From: JAVVEG01 sp041689205
GTDB lineage: Bacteria; Pseudomonadota; Gammaproteobacteria; Pseudomonadales; Pseudohongiellaceae
Length of the DNA stretch: 20,473 bases
Direction: 5' to 3'
NCBI GenBank assembly: GCA_041689205.1
Contig: JBDNGQ010000069.1
Location: 1-20,473 of the forward strand
Part shown: positions 13,275-19,642 of the stretch, in pieces
Numbering within the stretch: the first letter of the stretch is position 1
How the letters are laid out: every line of letters starts with the position of its first letter
Translations under genes and position numbers: made by a program
The notes under the pieces: generated by a model
What the model saw: the letters and a program-made list of their open reading frames with translations, nothing else
The model's database searches: none
What the model was told of the DNA's origin: nothing

Positions 13275-14219
13275 TTACCTGGATTTTTTAGCTGCTGAAA
13301 TCATTATTGCAGATAATCCCGTTGCAATCATCAAGCCTGCCACTATCAGAATCAGCGCAATGCGCGGTATTTCTCCGGGCATCAGAAAATTCTGGCTGAC
13401 TCCTGGCACACTCCATAAATTGCCACTGCCTTTTCCAACCAGCAACTGCGCTTTCATGCCTTTTTCCATATGCTGAGTAATATCGCAATGGATCAGATAA
13501 GTAGCATCATCAGCGGGCACAATGAAACTGCCAGACACCGTTTTCCCGCCCGCAGCTTCCAGATGAAACATCCCCTGCGGATACAGGTATCGTGGCAGAC
13601 CGTGCAGCATCCACTGGTGCCGCACCTGATCATCGTTAACAAAATTTATTTTTACGCGGCTACAGGGCGGCACTTTAAATTCATGTTCACTGTAGGCAAA
13701 GGTGCGCTGCGGAAATTGCTGTGCATATTGAGTTCCGCCATAAACAGTAAATTCGAAATCCTCAGAGATCGCCGCACAGTTCAGCGGCAGACGATCAAGG
13801 TTGCTGTTCATCACCATGCCGCTGCTATCGAATTGCATCTCATGGCTGTCATGTCCCCCGTGGGCGGCGTGTGCAGTTTGTTCAGAGGCTGCGGGATTGT
13901 TTGCGGGTGCCACTGCGAGATTATGTGCAGCGTGCGTATCATCCGCGCCAGGAGTTTCCATAGACTCTTGATGAGCCGAGTGATCTGCTGCTTCAGCGGC
14001 ATGCGCGCTGTGGTCATGCGTCTGGGTCTGAGTCTGAGTCTGGGTCTGGGTCTGGGTCTGGGTCTGGGTCTGAGTCTGAGTCTGAGTCTGAGTCTGAGTC
14101 TGAGTCTGAGTCTGAGCCTGCGTCTGGGCCTGGGTCTGAGTCTGTGCAGATATAGACAGAGCAGAGAGCACCAGACTCAGAGTAACTCCACACAAGGCTG
14201 TTACTTTAAAGTCAGCCAC
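13275..14219 (-). CDS. Membrane-anchored cupredoxin with Gln-Thr repeat and His-rich stalk
   Basis: A 314-residue blue-copper protein. The frame is open further upstream, but that part lies inside the oxidase gene. GTG at 14219 has GGAGG 5 bases before it, follows the oxidase so closely that GTGGCTGA contains both start and stop, and yields a signal peptide (VTLSLVLSALSISA). Next comes a (Gln-Thr/Ala)n tract of about 21 dipeptides, then a His-rich segment (THDHSAHAAEAADHSAH, AAHGGHDSHEM). The cupredoxin domain (~135-265) has candidate type-1 copper ligands His201 or His206 (HQWMLHG), Cys245 (IHC), His250 (ITQHM) and Met255. A C-terminal transmembrane helix (~287-308) ends in KKSR, so the domain faces the periplasm. 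It probably shuttles electrons to or from the adjacent oxidase; the His-rich stalk may bind or buffer copper. Both roles are inferred. Confidence 0.85.
   Translation of the reverse strand: MADFKVTALCGVTLSLVLSALSISAQTQTQAQTQAQTQTQTQTQTQTQTQTQTQTQTQTQTQTQTQTHDHSAHAAEAADHSAHQESMETPGADDTHAAHNLAVAPANNPAASEQTAHAAHGGHDSHEMQFDSSGMVMNSNLDRLPLNCAAISEDFEFTVYGGTQYAQQFPQRTFAYSEHEFKVPPCSRVKINFVNDDQVRHQWMLHGLPRYLYPQGMFHLEAAGGKTVSGSFIVPADDATYLIHCDITQHMEKGMKAQLLVGKGSGNLWSVPGVSQNFLMPGEIPRIALILIVAGLMIATGLSAIMISAAKKSR
14020..14145 (-). repeat. Hexanucleotide tandem repeat, 21 units, inside the cupredoxin gene
   Basis: Twenty-one 6-base units of the type GTCTGR (plus strand), most of them exactly GTCTGA or GTCTGG, with four divergent units (GCCTGC, GCCTGG, GTCTGT and similar) at the 5' end of the gene. 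On the coding strand each unit reads CAGACN, giving Gln-Thr. Homogeneous runs of five GTCTGG and eight GTCTGA show recent slippage. Because the unit is 6 bases, copy-number change keeps the frame and alters only the stalk length. Confidence 0.95.
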
Positions 14220-15933
14220 TGCTGCCTCCGTCCACTTTGCCAGCGCGAGCGCCGGCACGAGCAAAACTTCCAACCAACTGCAGCAGACAGGCGAACACCA
14301 CACCCAGGGCCAGACCCAGCGCCAGCAGCCGCAGCACAAATCCCCAGCCGAGATTTTGGACGCGCTGGGCACTGACAATATCGCGACGATAGAAATCCGG
14401 ATTGAAGAACATATTGAGATCTTCACCGTAGGTAATCGGCCAGCCGTTAGAATTCAGAAATTCCTCATAAACAATCGCGCTGACATTGCCGCCTGGCGCG
14501 ATGCCGTTGTTCATTACACCGCGGCCCTGATGGTCGTGCAACATCCATACCCCGCTGCCATAGGAACTGCTGCCGTCATTGGTAGTATTAAGGCTGAGGT
14601 CGATGCGCTGACCACTGGCAACCCAGAACACATCACGAATATAACTAGCCTCCGGACTCAGCTGCGCCCCGTCATAATGGGTGACCCGCGCCTTATGCCC
14701 ATGCGTGTGCAGCGCCAGACCCTGGCTGCCGGCGTTCAAAACACGCAGTCGAGTAAGCTGATCGGGTTTGGTGAGCACCAGGGATTCACGAAACGTGTAG
14801 GGGAAAGAGCGGCCGTTCAAGGTGTAATAATCGCTATGCGATTCCTGCAGGTTATAACCGCCGTTGATCCAGCGCTCAATCTCTGCCGGATCATTACTGC
14901 GTTGAATAATGCTGCTGAGCTGACTGTCCAGATCAGTGTAATGCAGATCATATTCAGCATCGTAATCTGCCATGCTTGCCTGCGATCGCGAGCGCACATG
15001 ACCCGCACCGATATTCAAGCTCTGCAGATCGTTAGCGGCGCGGTTTTCCTCCACCACGAACATGCCCTGCAGCCCCATCAAAACGTGAGCCTGTGGCTGC
15101 ACATGACAATGATAAAACATGGTACCCGACGCACGCGGACTGAACTCATAGGTGCGCGATTCGCCTGGCATCAGCGGCATTTCACTGGCCATCGGAACGC
15201 CATCATTGCCCTGACCATCGGCAGTCAGCCAGGGATGATCAACGCCATGAAAGTGAATGGTGTGGGGTAGGTAATGGGTATTTTCCAGGGTCACTTTAAC
15301 GCGATCGCCTACCTCCACCCTGATACTCGGAGAGGGCAGACGCAACAGGTTCATCGCCTGATTGGATTCAAAATTTTCGGTAGCCATGCCAAACGATTTT
15401 GGTGCGAATACCCAGAGACCCGGTGTTATACCTGGAGCAATCGCGTATTGCGCTACCGGGTCAAACGAGTCTGGCGAACCGCCATTGAGTTCGGCCACTT
15501 CCAAACGGATGTGAATCTCATCGGAATCGCCATCGCCATCCAGATCGGCACCTTTCACCACGGCATCGGGGGCCAGACCGGCCCGCAGCAGTGTATCCTG
15601 CGAAACATGGTTAGTGCCTTTTACAAAAGCCGCTATAGCATAAGGATTATCTGCCACACAATTCAGGGAGGCTGGAATCTCAACACCCTCAATGACCTGG
15701 GCATTACGCCAGCCAGCCAGATCTTCCGGACAGGCTTCTTCAGGCATCGGCGCAACCTGACCAGTGTCTTGTGCCGGGTCTTGTGCTGAGCCATCTGAAG
15801 AGTCTTGTGAAGAGTCAGACGGAGTACCCGTGAATCTGGCGATCTCAAAACGCAGGAGTGGCGGGTACCATTGCGGTGGGAACAACAGCGCGCTTATTAC
15901 CAAGGCAGCTACCAGCAATCCAATCGTTCGCAT
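14212..15933 (-). CDS. Membrane-anchored multicopper oxidase
   Basis: A 573-residue periplasmic multicopper oxidase with an N-terminal signal anchor (~4-18) and a C-terminal transmembrane helix (~529-555). Copper motifs in order: HFH (227-229), HCH (275-277) with His283 and Met286 or 291 (HCHVQPQAHVLMGLQGM), HTHGH (409-413) and HDH (466-468). Four HxH pairs suit the trinuclear cluster. The type-1 copper set (Cys276, His283, Met) is in the first cupredoxin domain, while the C-terminal HDHQGRGVMNNG lacks the Cys found in CueO/CopA/laccase (HCHxxxH). DLDGDGDSDE (130-139) is an EF-hand-like calcium loop in an extra N-terminal segment rich in Asp/Ser/Gln. AGGGGA precedes the ATG, which overlaps the previous stop (TAATG). 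The enzyme probably couples one-electron oxidation of a metal, phenolic or protein donor to oxygen reduction. Confidence 0.9.
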   Translation of the reverse strand: MRTIGLLVAALVISALLFPPQWYPPLLRFEIARFTGTPSDSSQDSSDGSAQDPAQDTGQVAPMPEEACPEDLAGWRNAQVIEGVEIPASLNCVADNPYAIAAFVKGTNHVSQDTLLRAGLAPDAVVKGADLDGDGDSDEIHIRLEVAELNGGSPDSFDPVAQYAIAPGITPGLWVFAPKSFGMATENFESNQAMNLLRLPSPSIRVEVGDRVKVTLENTHYLPHTIHFHGVDHPWLTADGQGNDGVPMASEMPLMPGESRTYEFSPRASGTMFYHCHVQPQAHVLMGLQGMFVVEENRAANDLQSLNIGAGHVRSRSQASMADYDAEYDLHYTDLDSQLSSIIQRSNDPAEIERWINGGYNLQESHSDYYTLNGRSFPYTFRESLVLTKPDQLTRLRVLNAGSQGLALHTHGHKARVTHYDGAQLSPEASYIRDVFWVASGQRIDLSLNTTNDGSSSYGSGVWMLHDHQGRGVMNNGIAPGGNVSAIVYEEFLNSNGWPITYGEDLNMFFNPDFYRRDIVSAQRVQNLGWGFVLRLLALGLALGVVFACLLQLVGSFARAGARAGKVDGGSSG

Positions 15934-16565
15934 TATTTTCCCCTGGAAAAACCCTGGTTTATTTTAAGTTTTGCCCAGCCGCCATTACTTAGCCAGTATC
16001 CCAGTTGCAACACCAGCAGCAGCAGTAAGAACAGGGGCATAGTCCCATAATCGGGGCCGCCGGTTTGAAAATAAAAGACCGCTCGATAAACCCTGTCATC
16101 ATCAGGATGCTGTGCCGTCACAATACCGATGTAGCTGCCTTTTTCTTCAAAACTGTAGTTTACCGTGAGGCTGCCGTCGTCAAAAATGCGGGGAGGCTGA
16201 TAGAAAACGGTGCGGGCATTAATATCGGTAATCTGTTCGACATCTTCCCATTTGGCGAATTGACCGAAGCCTTCGGTGTCTTTGATGATCCGAAAATCCA
16301 CCGGCATCTGGCGCAGAAAATCATGCAGATATTCCATCACGAAGAGGGTTTCAGTGGCATCAGGCAGGTCTTCGCAATACTCTTCGCTGCCGCGGGTCTG
16401 CGGCTGATAAACAGTAAAATGAGCAGTCAGATAATCGATCCGGATAACACATTGATCATCTGAAAACGCCACGCCGCCATGTGCAAACGCTGCTGGAGAA
16501 ATGCGCAGCAGCGTCAGCATTATCATCACGCTAAGAGCGGTGAGCGGCAGCTTTCTGTGTTTCAT
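15933..16565 (-). CDS. Membrane-anchored periplasmic protein of unknown function in the copper operon
   Basis: A 210-residue protein I do not recognise by family name. A signal peptide (LTALSVMIMLTLLRISPAAF) is followed by AHGG, placing a His at or near the mature N-terminus. The periplasmic domain (~32-170) has two Cys (DDQCVIRIDY, EEYCEDLPD), a VDFRII strand and a beta-rich end (GSYIGIVTAQHPDD, YRAVFYFQTGG). One C-terminal transmembrane helix (MPLFLLLLLVLQLGYWL) is followed by a short Lys-rich tail. The second half looks like an immunoglobulin-type sandwich, as in YtkA/FixH-like copper-associated domains. The start at 16565 overlaps the preceding stop as ATGA; an ATG at 16601 would lie inside the hydrolase. 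It overlaps the multicopper oxidase start (TAATG). An accessory role in metal loading or electron transfer is inference. Confidence 0.8.
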   Translation of the reverse strand: MKHRKLPLTALSVMIMLTLLRISPAAFAHGGVAFSDDQCVIRIDYLTAHFTVYQPQTRGSEEYCEDLPDATETLFVMEYLHDFLRQMPVDFRIIKDTEGFGQFAKWEDVEQITDINARTVFYQPPRIFDDGSLTVNYSFEEKGSYIGIVTAQHPDDDRVYRAVFYFQTGGPDYGTMPLFLLLLLVLQLGYWLSNGGWAKLKINQGFSRGK

Positions 16566-17665
16566 CTGGTGGACGCGATAGTTATGCGGCGGTTGATCCA
16601 CTCAGTAATTGATTCGGCAAAGCCTGGCGCAAACTGCTTTTCCAGCTGTGCATACTCACTCACCTGTCCATTCTCTGCCTTCTGAAACAAATGGTTGGCA
16701 TCTGGTATCACCACCGCCTGATAATCCGAGTCGGCACTTTCCAGAGCTTCCTCCATTAATGGCCGGTTAAGCTCCTCGATCGCCTGAGTATCTTTCCCCC
16801 CAAACACCATCAACACAGGCATTCCCAGACCTTCCAAATCAATCACAGGGTCATGGAATAACAGCGATTGCATCTGCGGGAGGCTGAAGCTCGCACGCAA
16901 TTCTTCCCCCTGATTGCGCGCGAAGGCATCAAGATCGGCGATCTGAACACGGGTCTCGGTTGGCAGATTAGCCAGCACCTTCTTATAAACGGCCACATAG
17001 GAGTCTCGTACCACCTTAACATCCTCTTCGCTCTTCCCATCGGCAATCGCGTACATGATCTGTTCACGCGCCAGAATCTCCGCTTCCACCAGGTCGGCAG
17101 GGACGGCGTTCTGTGCATAAGCATCAGCCACCTGCTGGCGCAGAATCCGCCGCATGTTCATGCCTGGCGATGCCATCAACACCAACCCGTTGATCCGATG
17201 ATCCAGCGACGCCAGCCGACCTGCCACTATGCCGCCCTCGCTGTGGCCCATCAGTATCACTTCGGCGAATTTCTGCTCACTGAACACTTTGAAATGGTCG
17301 ACGATTATCCCCGTATCTGCGGCCAGTCTGTCCAGAGTCGCATCGTTGAAGCTGCCAGTGGATAGCCCCGTATCGCGGTCATCAAATCGGAAACTGGCCA
17401 CTCCGGCTGCGCGAAGATGTTCGGCCAGTTGTGCAAACATAGGAAAACCAGCGATGGTTGAATCACGCTCCTGCGCACCACTGCCAGAGATCATAATGAC
17501 CAATGGCACCGTGTTTGTGGGTTTATCCGGAAGAACCAGAGTACCTGCAATTTTGTTATCCTGGCCCGAGATAATCAATTCAGTCCCTGCGCCAGGATTG
17601 GCTGCTGCGACGCTGATGTAAAATGCGGCAAGCAGGGTAATGACAGGTGTAAATATTGCTTTCAT
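16562..17665 (-). CDS. Exported alpha/beta hydrolase
   Basis: A 367-residue serine hydrolase with a signal peptide (ITLLAAFYISVAAA), first gene of the copper-protein unit. The nucleophile elbow is GHSEGG with Ser142; the acid is Asp292 (VFGGKDTQ) and the base His325 (PDANHLFQ). The oxyanion-side motif is MISGSGAQERD (~58-68) and there is a helical lid between ~170 and 260. This architecture is common in exported esterase or peptidase-like hydrolases that act on small esters or acyl groups; the substrate is unknown. GGAG lies about 8 bases before the ATG. Its stop overlaps the next start (ATGA). A hydrolase releasing an oxidisable compound for the copper enzymes downstream is an attractive but unproven reading. 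Confidence 0.9.
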   Translation of the reverse strand: MKAIFTPVITLLAAFYISVAAANPGAGTELIISGQDNKIAGTLVLPDKPTNTVPLVIMISGSGAQERDSTIAGFPMFAQLAEHLRAAGVASFRFDDRDTGLSTGSFNDATLDRLAADTGIIVDHFKVFSEQKFAEVILMGHSEGGIVAGRLASLDHRINGLVLMASPGMNMRRILRQQVADAYAQNAVPADLVEAEILAREQIMYAIADGKSEEDVKVVRDSYVAVYKKVLANLPTETRVQIADLDAFARNQGEELRASFSLPQMQSLLFHDPVIDLEGLGMPVLMVFGGKDTQAIEELNRPLMEEALESADSDYQAVVIPDANHLFQKAENGQVSEYAQLEKQFAPGFAESITEWINRRITIASTR

Positions 17666-17872
17666 ACTTCGAACTCCACGTTAATTCCTCTACTGATAAT
17701 ATCGCAAGTTCGCAGTGAAGCAAGCGGCTTAATGTTTCGATCTAATGCTGCGGTTCAGGAAAAGTGCCAACAGGGTTCCAGTGTAATGCCACAGGTGGTG
17801 CATTTGGGCCAAGTCTGCGGCAAAATACACCGGGTAGTCACTCCACTTTGGACCCGGAAAAAAGGAACTGTA
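17666..17872. promoter_or_regulatory. Divergent promoter region of the copper operon and the VOC gene
   Basis: A 207-base gap between the divergent hydrolase (-) and VOC (+) genes. It must contain the promoter of the five-gene copper unit. I could not pick a confident -35/-10 pair or a CueR-type dyad by eye. Confidence 0.35.
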
Positions 17873-18253
17873 ATGCTGAAGTTCATCAAGTTCGCTGAAT
17901 TACCGGTAGCGGACCAGGAGCGCGCGCTGCGATTCTATACTGAAAAACTCGGTTTGCGCATTCTGCAGAATACCCCGTATAAGGACGGCTGGCGCTGGAT
18001 TGAGCTGGCATTGCCCGGCGCGGAAACCGCTATCCTGCTTACCCCGCGTAATGGCGCTGAGATCAGCGACCGTCCCAGCCTGGTGCTTGCGGTAGATGAC
18101 GTTACTAACACCTATCGAGAGTTGCAGGCGAAAGGTGTGCAGTTCACGCAGTCTCCAACACGTGCGCCATGGAAACCAGAAGAGACTTTTGCTTTGTTCC
18201 GCGACAGTGAGGGGAATACGATTCTGATAGGGTCGGATTACGAAGAAATATAA
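17873..18253 (+). CDS. VOC (glyoxalase/bleomycin-resistance fold) protein
   Basis: A 126-residue cytosolic protein of the vicinal oxygen chelate fold. The first beta-alpha-beta unit is clear (FAELPVADQERALRFYTEKL) and so is the second (LVLAVDDVTNTYRELQAKGV), closing with FRDSEGNTILIG. Members include glyoxalase I, extradiol dioxygenases and antibiotic-binding proteins; single-domain forms like this usually dimerise, and the ligand cannot be told. The ATG at 17873 is chosen because AAGGA lies 6 bases before it; an in-frame ATG at 17732 would add 47 residues with no fold character. It is monocistronic, facing a broken amidohydrolase gene downstream. Confidence 0.88.
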   Translation: MLKFIKFAELPVADQERALRFYTEKLGLRILQNTPYKDGWRWIELALPGAETAILLTPRNGAEISDRPSLVLAVDDVTNTYRELQAKGVQFTQSPTRAPWKPEETFALFRDSEGNTILIGSDYEEI

Positions 18254-18285
18254 TTCTCTTACCAATGCAGAACCTGTCAGTTTAT

Positions 18286-18636
18286 TCAGTTCCGGAAATC
18301 AACTACCAGACGGCCCGCCTGATACACCATGATCATGGAACGCAGATCTCTTATAGCGTTCCATGGCTCACCTTTGACAATAATCAGGTCAGCAAACTTC
18401 CCCTCTTCAATGGTGCCCAATTCGTGATTTATCCGCCGTGCTCGATGGTGGTGGCACCCGCATTAGCTGCAGTAATCACCTGTTCAGAGGTTTGTCCTGC
18501 GTGGACCGCCAGCCATAAATTTTTTGCCGCTGCAGCAGACTAAATTGCCGTCAGCGTTTGTGCGCTGAGCGTTGGCCGTGTTACCTCACCCTCAGCAGAA
18601 ATGTCGCCATGGAGCACAGCCTTGATCCCAGTTGAA
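18286..18636 (-). pseudogene. Amidohydrolase remnant with internal deletion
   Basis: The minus strand encodes two ends of an imidazolonepropionase-like amidohydrolase. The upstream part (18636-18434) reads GIKAVLHGDISAEGEV, TRPTLSAQTLTAI, a TAG (18542-18540), then AAAAKNLWLAVHAGQTSEQV and AANAGATTIEHG, with the metal-binding His motifs HAG and EHG. The downstream part (18430-18286) reads INHELGTIEEGKFADLIIVK, GEPWNAIRDLRSMIMVYQ and AGRLVVDFRN, the usual C-terminus. The joint near 18434 shifts frame, and the segment bearing the last metal Asp is missing. Everything before the upstream part is also lost, next to the stop of the membrane-protein gene at 18641. It is not a copy of the intact amidohydrolase at 5782-7068, whose corresponding motifs differ. 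Confidence 0.8.
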
Positions 18637-18640
18637 TGTT

Positions 18641-19444
18641 CTATTTTTGGCTCAGTATTCCACTATCCTTGTTGTGCCCGTCTCTGAACTGCCGATTCAG
18701 CGCTGCGAAGCGACGGGTATAACGCCGCGAAAGTATAGTGATAGCCAGACCACCTGCCACGCCCGGTGCAACCCAGAGCAGTATTTGAACATCAGCATAG
18801 GCGCCTGTGAACAACTGGTTGATCACACGGCTGCCACCGAATACAAAGAACGCAGTGTACGCTGCAATTCCTGAGGCAGTTAAGCCGCCGAGATGTTCAA
18901 TCCACCATTCCTGCGGTTTCAGCTGAGCTTTTAAGCTGTAATGCAGCTGGGTAAGGCCAACAACGATTTCAAGACCTCCAAAGATACTGAACAGCCACTC
19001 ACCGCTAAGCACACCAGTAAACAGCAAGGTTGCGCCAATCAAGACCAGCCCGCAATTCAGGCCCACATGAAGCGGTGCGCGCAACTCAGTGCGGTCTGCC
19101 TTATTCTGTATCGCCAGCCAACCCTGCCGAGTGGTTGCCAGCACCAGAATGCTGAGTGAGAACAGGAACAGCGCAAACATCCTGATATTCTGCGCCATGG
19201 TTGTTTGAGCCTCAGCCGACACATCTGTTCCGGGAGTGTGTCCGCTCAATGGGAAGGCCATATCAAGGCTGGACATGATCAGGCCGGAGAACGCAACTGC
19301 ATACATTGCTGAGGCGAAGAAGCGGCCAAATCGTTTGTGATTGAGTGAACCTTTGCGGGCAACTACAGGAATCCAGAACACCAGCAACGCAAAGGCGCCG
19401 ATGCTAACATGAATATAAAAAGACAGTTGATGAAGTAATTGCAT
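18641..19444 (-). CDS. Polytopic membrane protein, possibly DUF2306-like
   Basis: A 267-residue inner-membrane protein with about seven predicted transmembrane helices: residues ~11-28, 44-64, 88-107, 128-147, 150-168, 189-208 and 222-241. The N-terminal pattern HVSIGAFALLVFWIPVVARK followed by HKRFGRFFASAMY resembles DUF2306-like membrane proteins, which have no defined function. The C-terminal tail is Arg-rich (SRRYTRRFAALNRQFRDGH). AAGGAG lies 6 bases before the ATG, an excellent site. It is divergent from the histidine kinase gene, which may regulate it, but nothing in the sequence shows that directly. Confidence 0.75.
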   Translation of the reverse strand: MQLLHQLSFYIHVSIGAFALLVFWIPVVARKGSLNHKRFGRFFASAMYAVAFSGLIMSSLDMAFPLSGHTPGTDVSAEAQTTMAQNIRMFALFLFSLSILVLATTRQGWLAIQNKADRTELRAPLHVGLNCGLVLIGATLLFTGVLSGEWLFSIFGGLEIVVGLTQLHYSLKAQLKPQEWWIEHLGGLTASGIAAYTAFFVFGGSRVINQLFTGAYADVQILLWVAPGVAGGLAITILSRRYTRRFAALNRQFRDGHNKDSGILSQK

Positions 19445-19642
19445 AAATGGCTCCTTTCGGGTTTACCCGGCCAGGGTTTGCGTTAATGAAAGTGCATGGT
19501 ATTTAAATAAGCTCCTGCCTGCCCAGTGCTGGAAGTCACGAGTTTAAGTGTGACTTTCGGGCTATAGGGCTGCTGGCGCCGGCATGCCATAATCGGACAA
19601 CCGCATCGCCCTGGCGGGACCCACATAGATGGCTGAAAAATT
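19445..19642. promoter_or_regulatory. Divergent promoter region with an inverted repeat
   Basis: The region lies between the membrane protein (-) and the histidine kinase (+). AAGTCAC (19533-19539) and GTGACTT (19550-19556) are perfect inverted repeats 17 bases centre to centre, the geometry of a dimeric regulator site. Assignment to any regulator, including the partner of the kinase, is speculative. Confidence 0.35.

Noticed and set aside
14020..14145. CRISPR array at the regular 6-base repeats
   Set aside because: The units are contiguous, with no spacers and a 6-base period, and lie in frame inside a gene; it is a simple tandem repeat.
13470..14375. Plus-strand open frame of 301 codons across the cupredoxin gene
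   Set aside because: It is a shadow of the real gene. Its Leu/Ser/Gly repeat is simply the other strand of the Gln-Thr repeat, and it has no recognisable domain.
14220..14426. A longer cupredoxin start (ATG at 14426)
   Set aside because: This part overlaps the C-terminal coding sequence of the oxidase, is rich in Cys/Trp with no family match, and lacks a ribosome site, whereas GTG at 14219 has GGAGG upstream and yields a signal peptide.
14356..15270. Plus-strand open frame of 304 codons across the multicopper oxidase gene
   Set aside because: It is antisense to clear copper-binding motifs and shows no domain, signal peptide or ribosome site.
18265..18543. Plus-strand open frame of 92 codons after the VOC gene
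   Set aside because: It is antisense to clear amidohydrolase remnants on the minus strand and has no support of its own.
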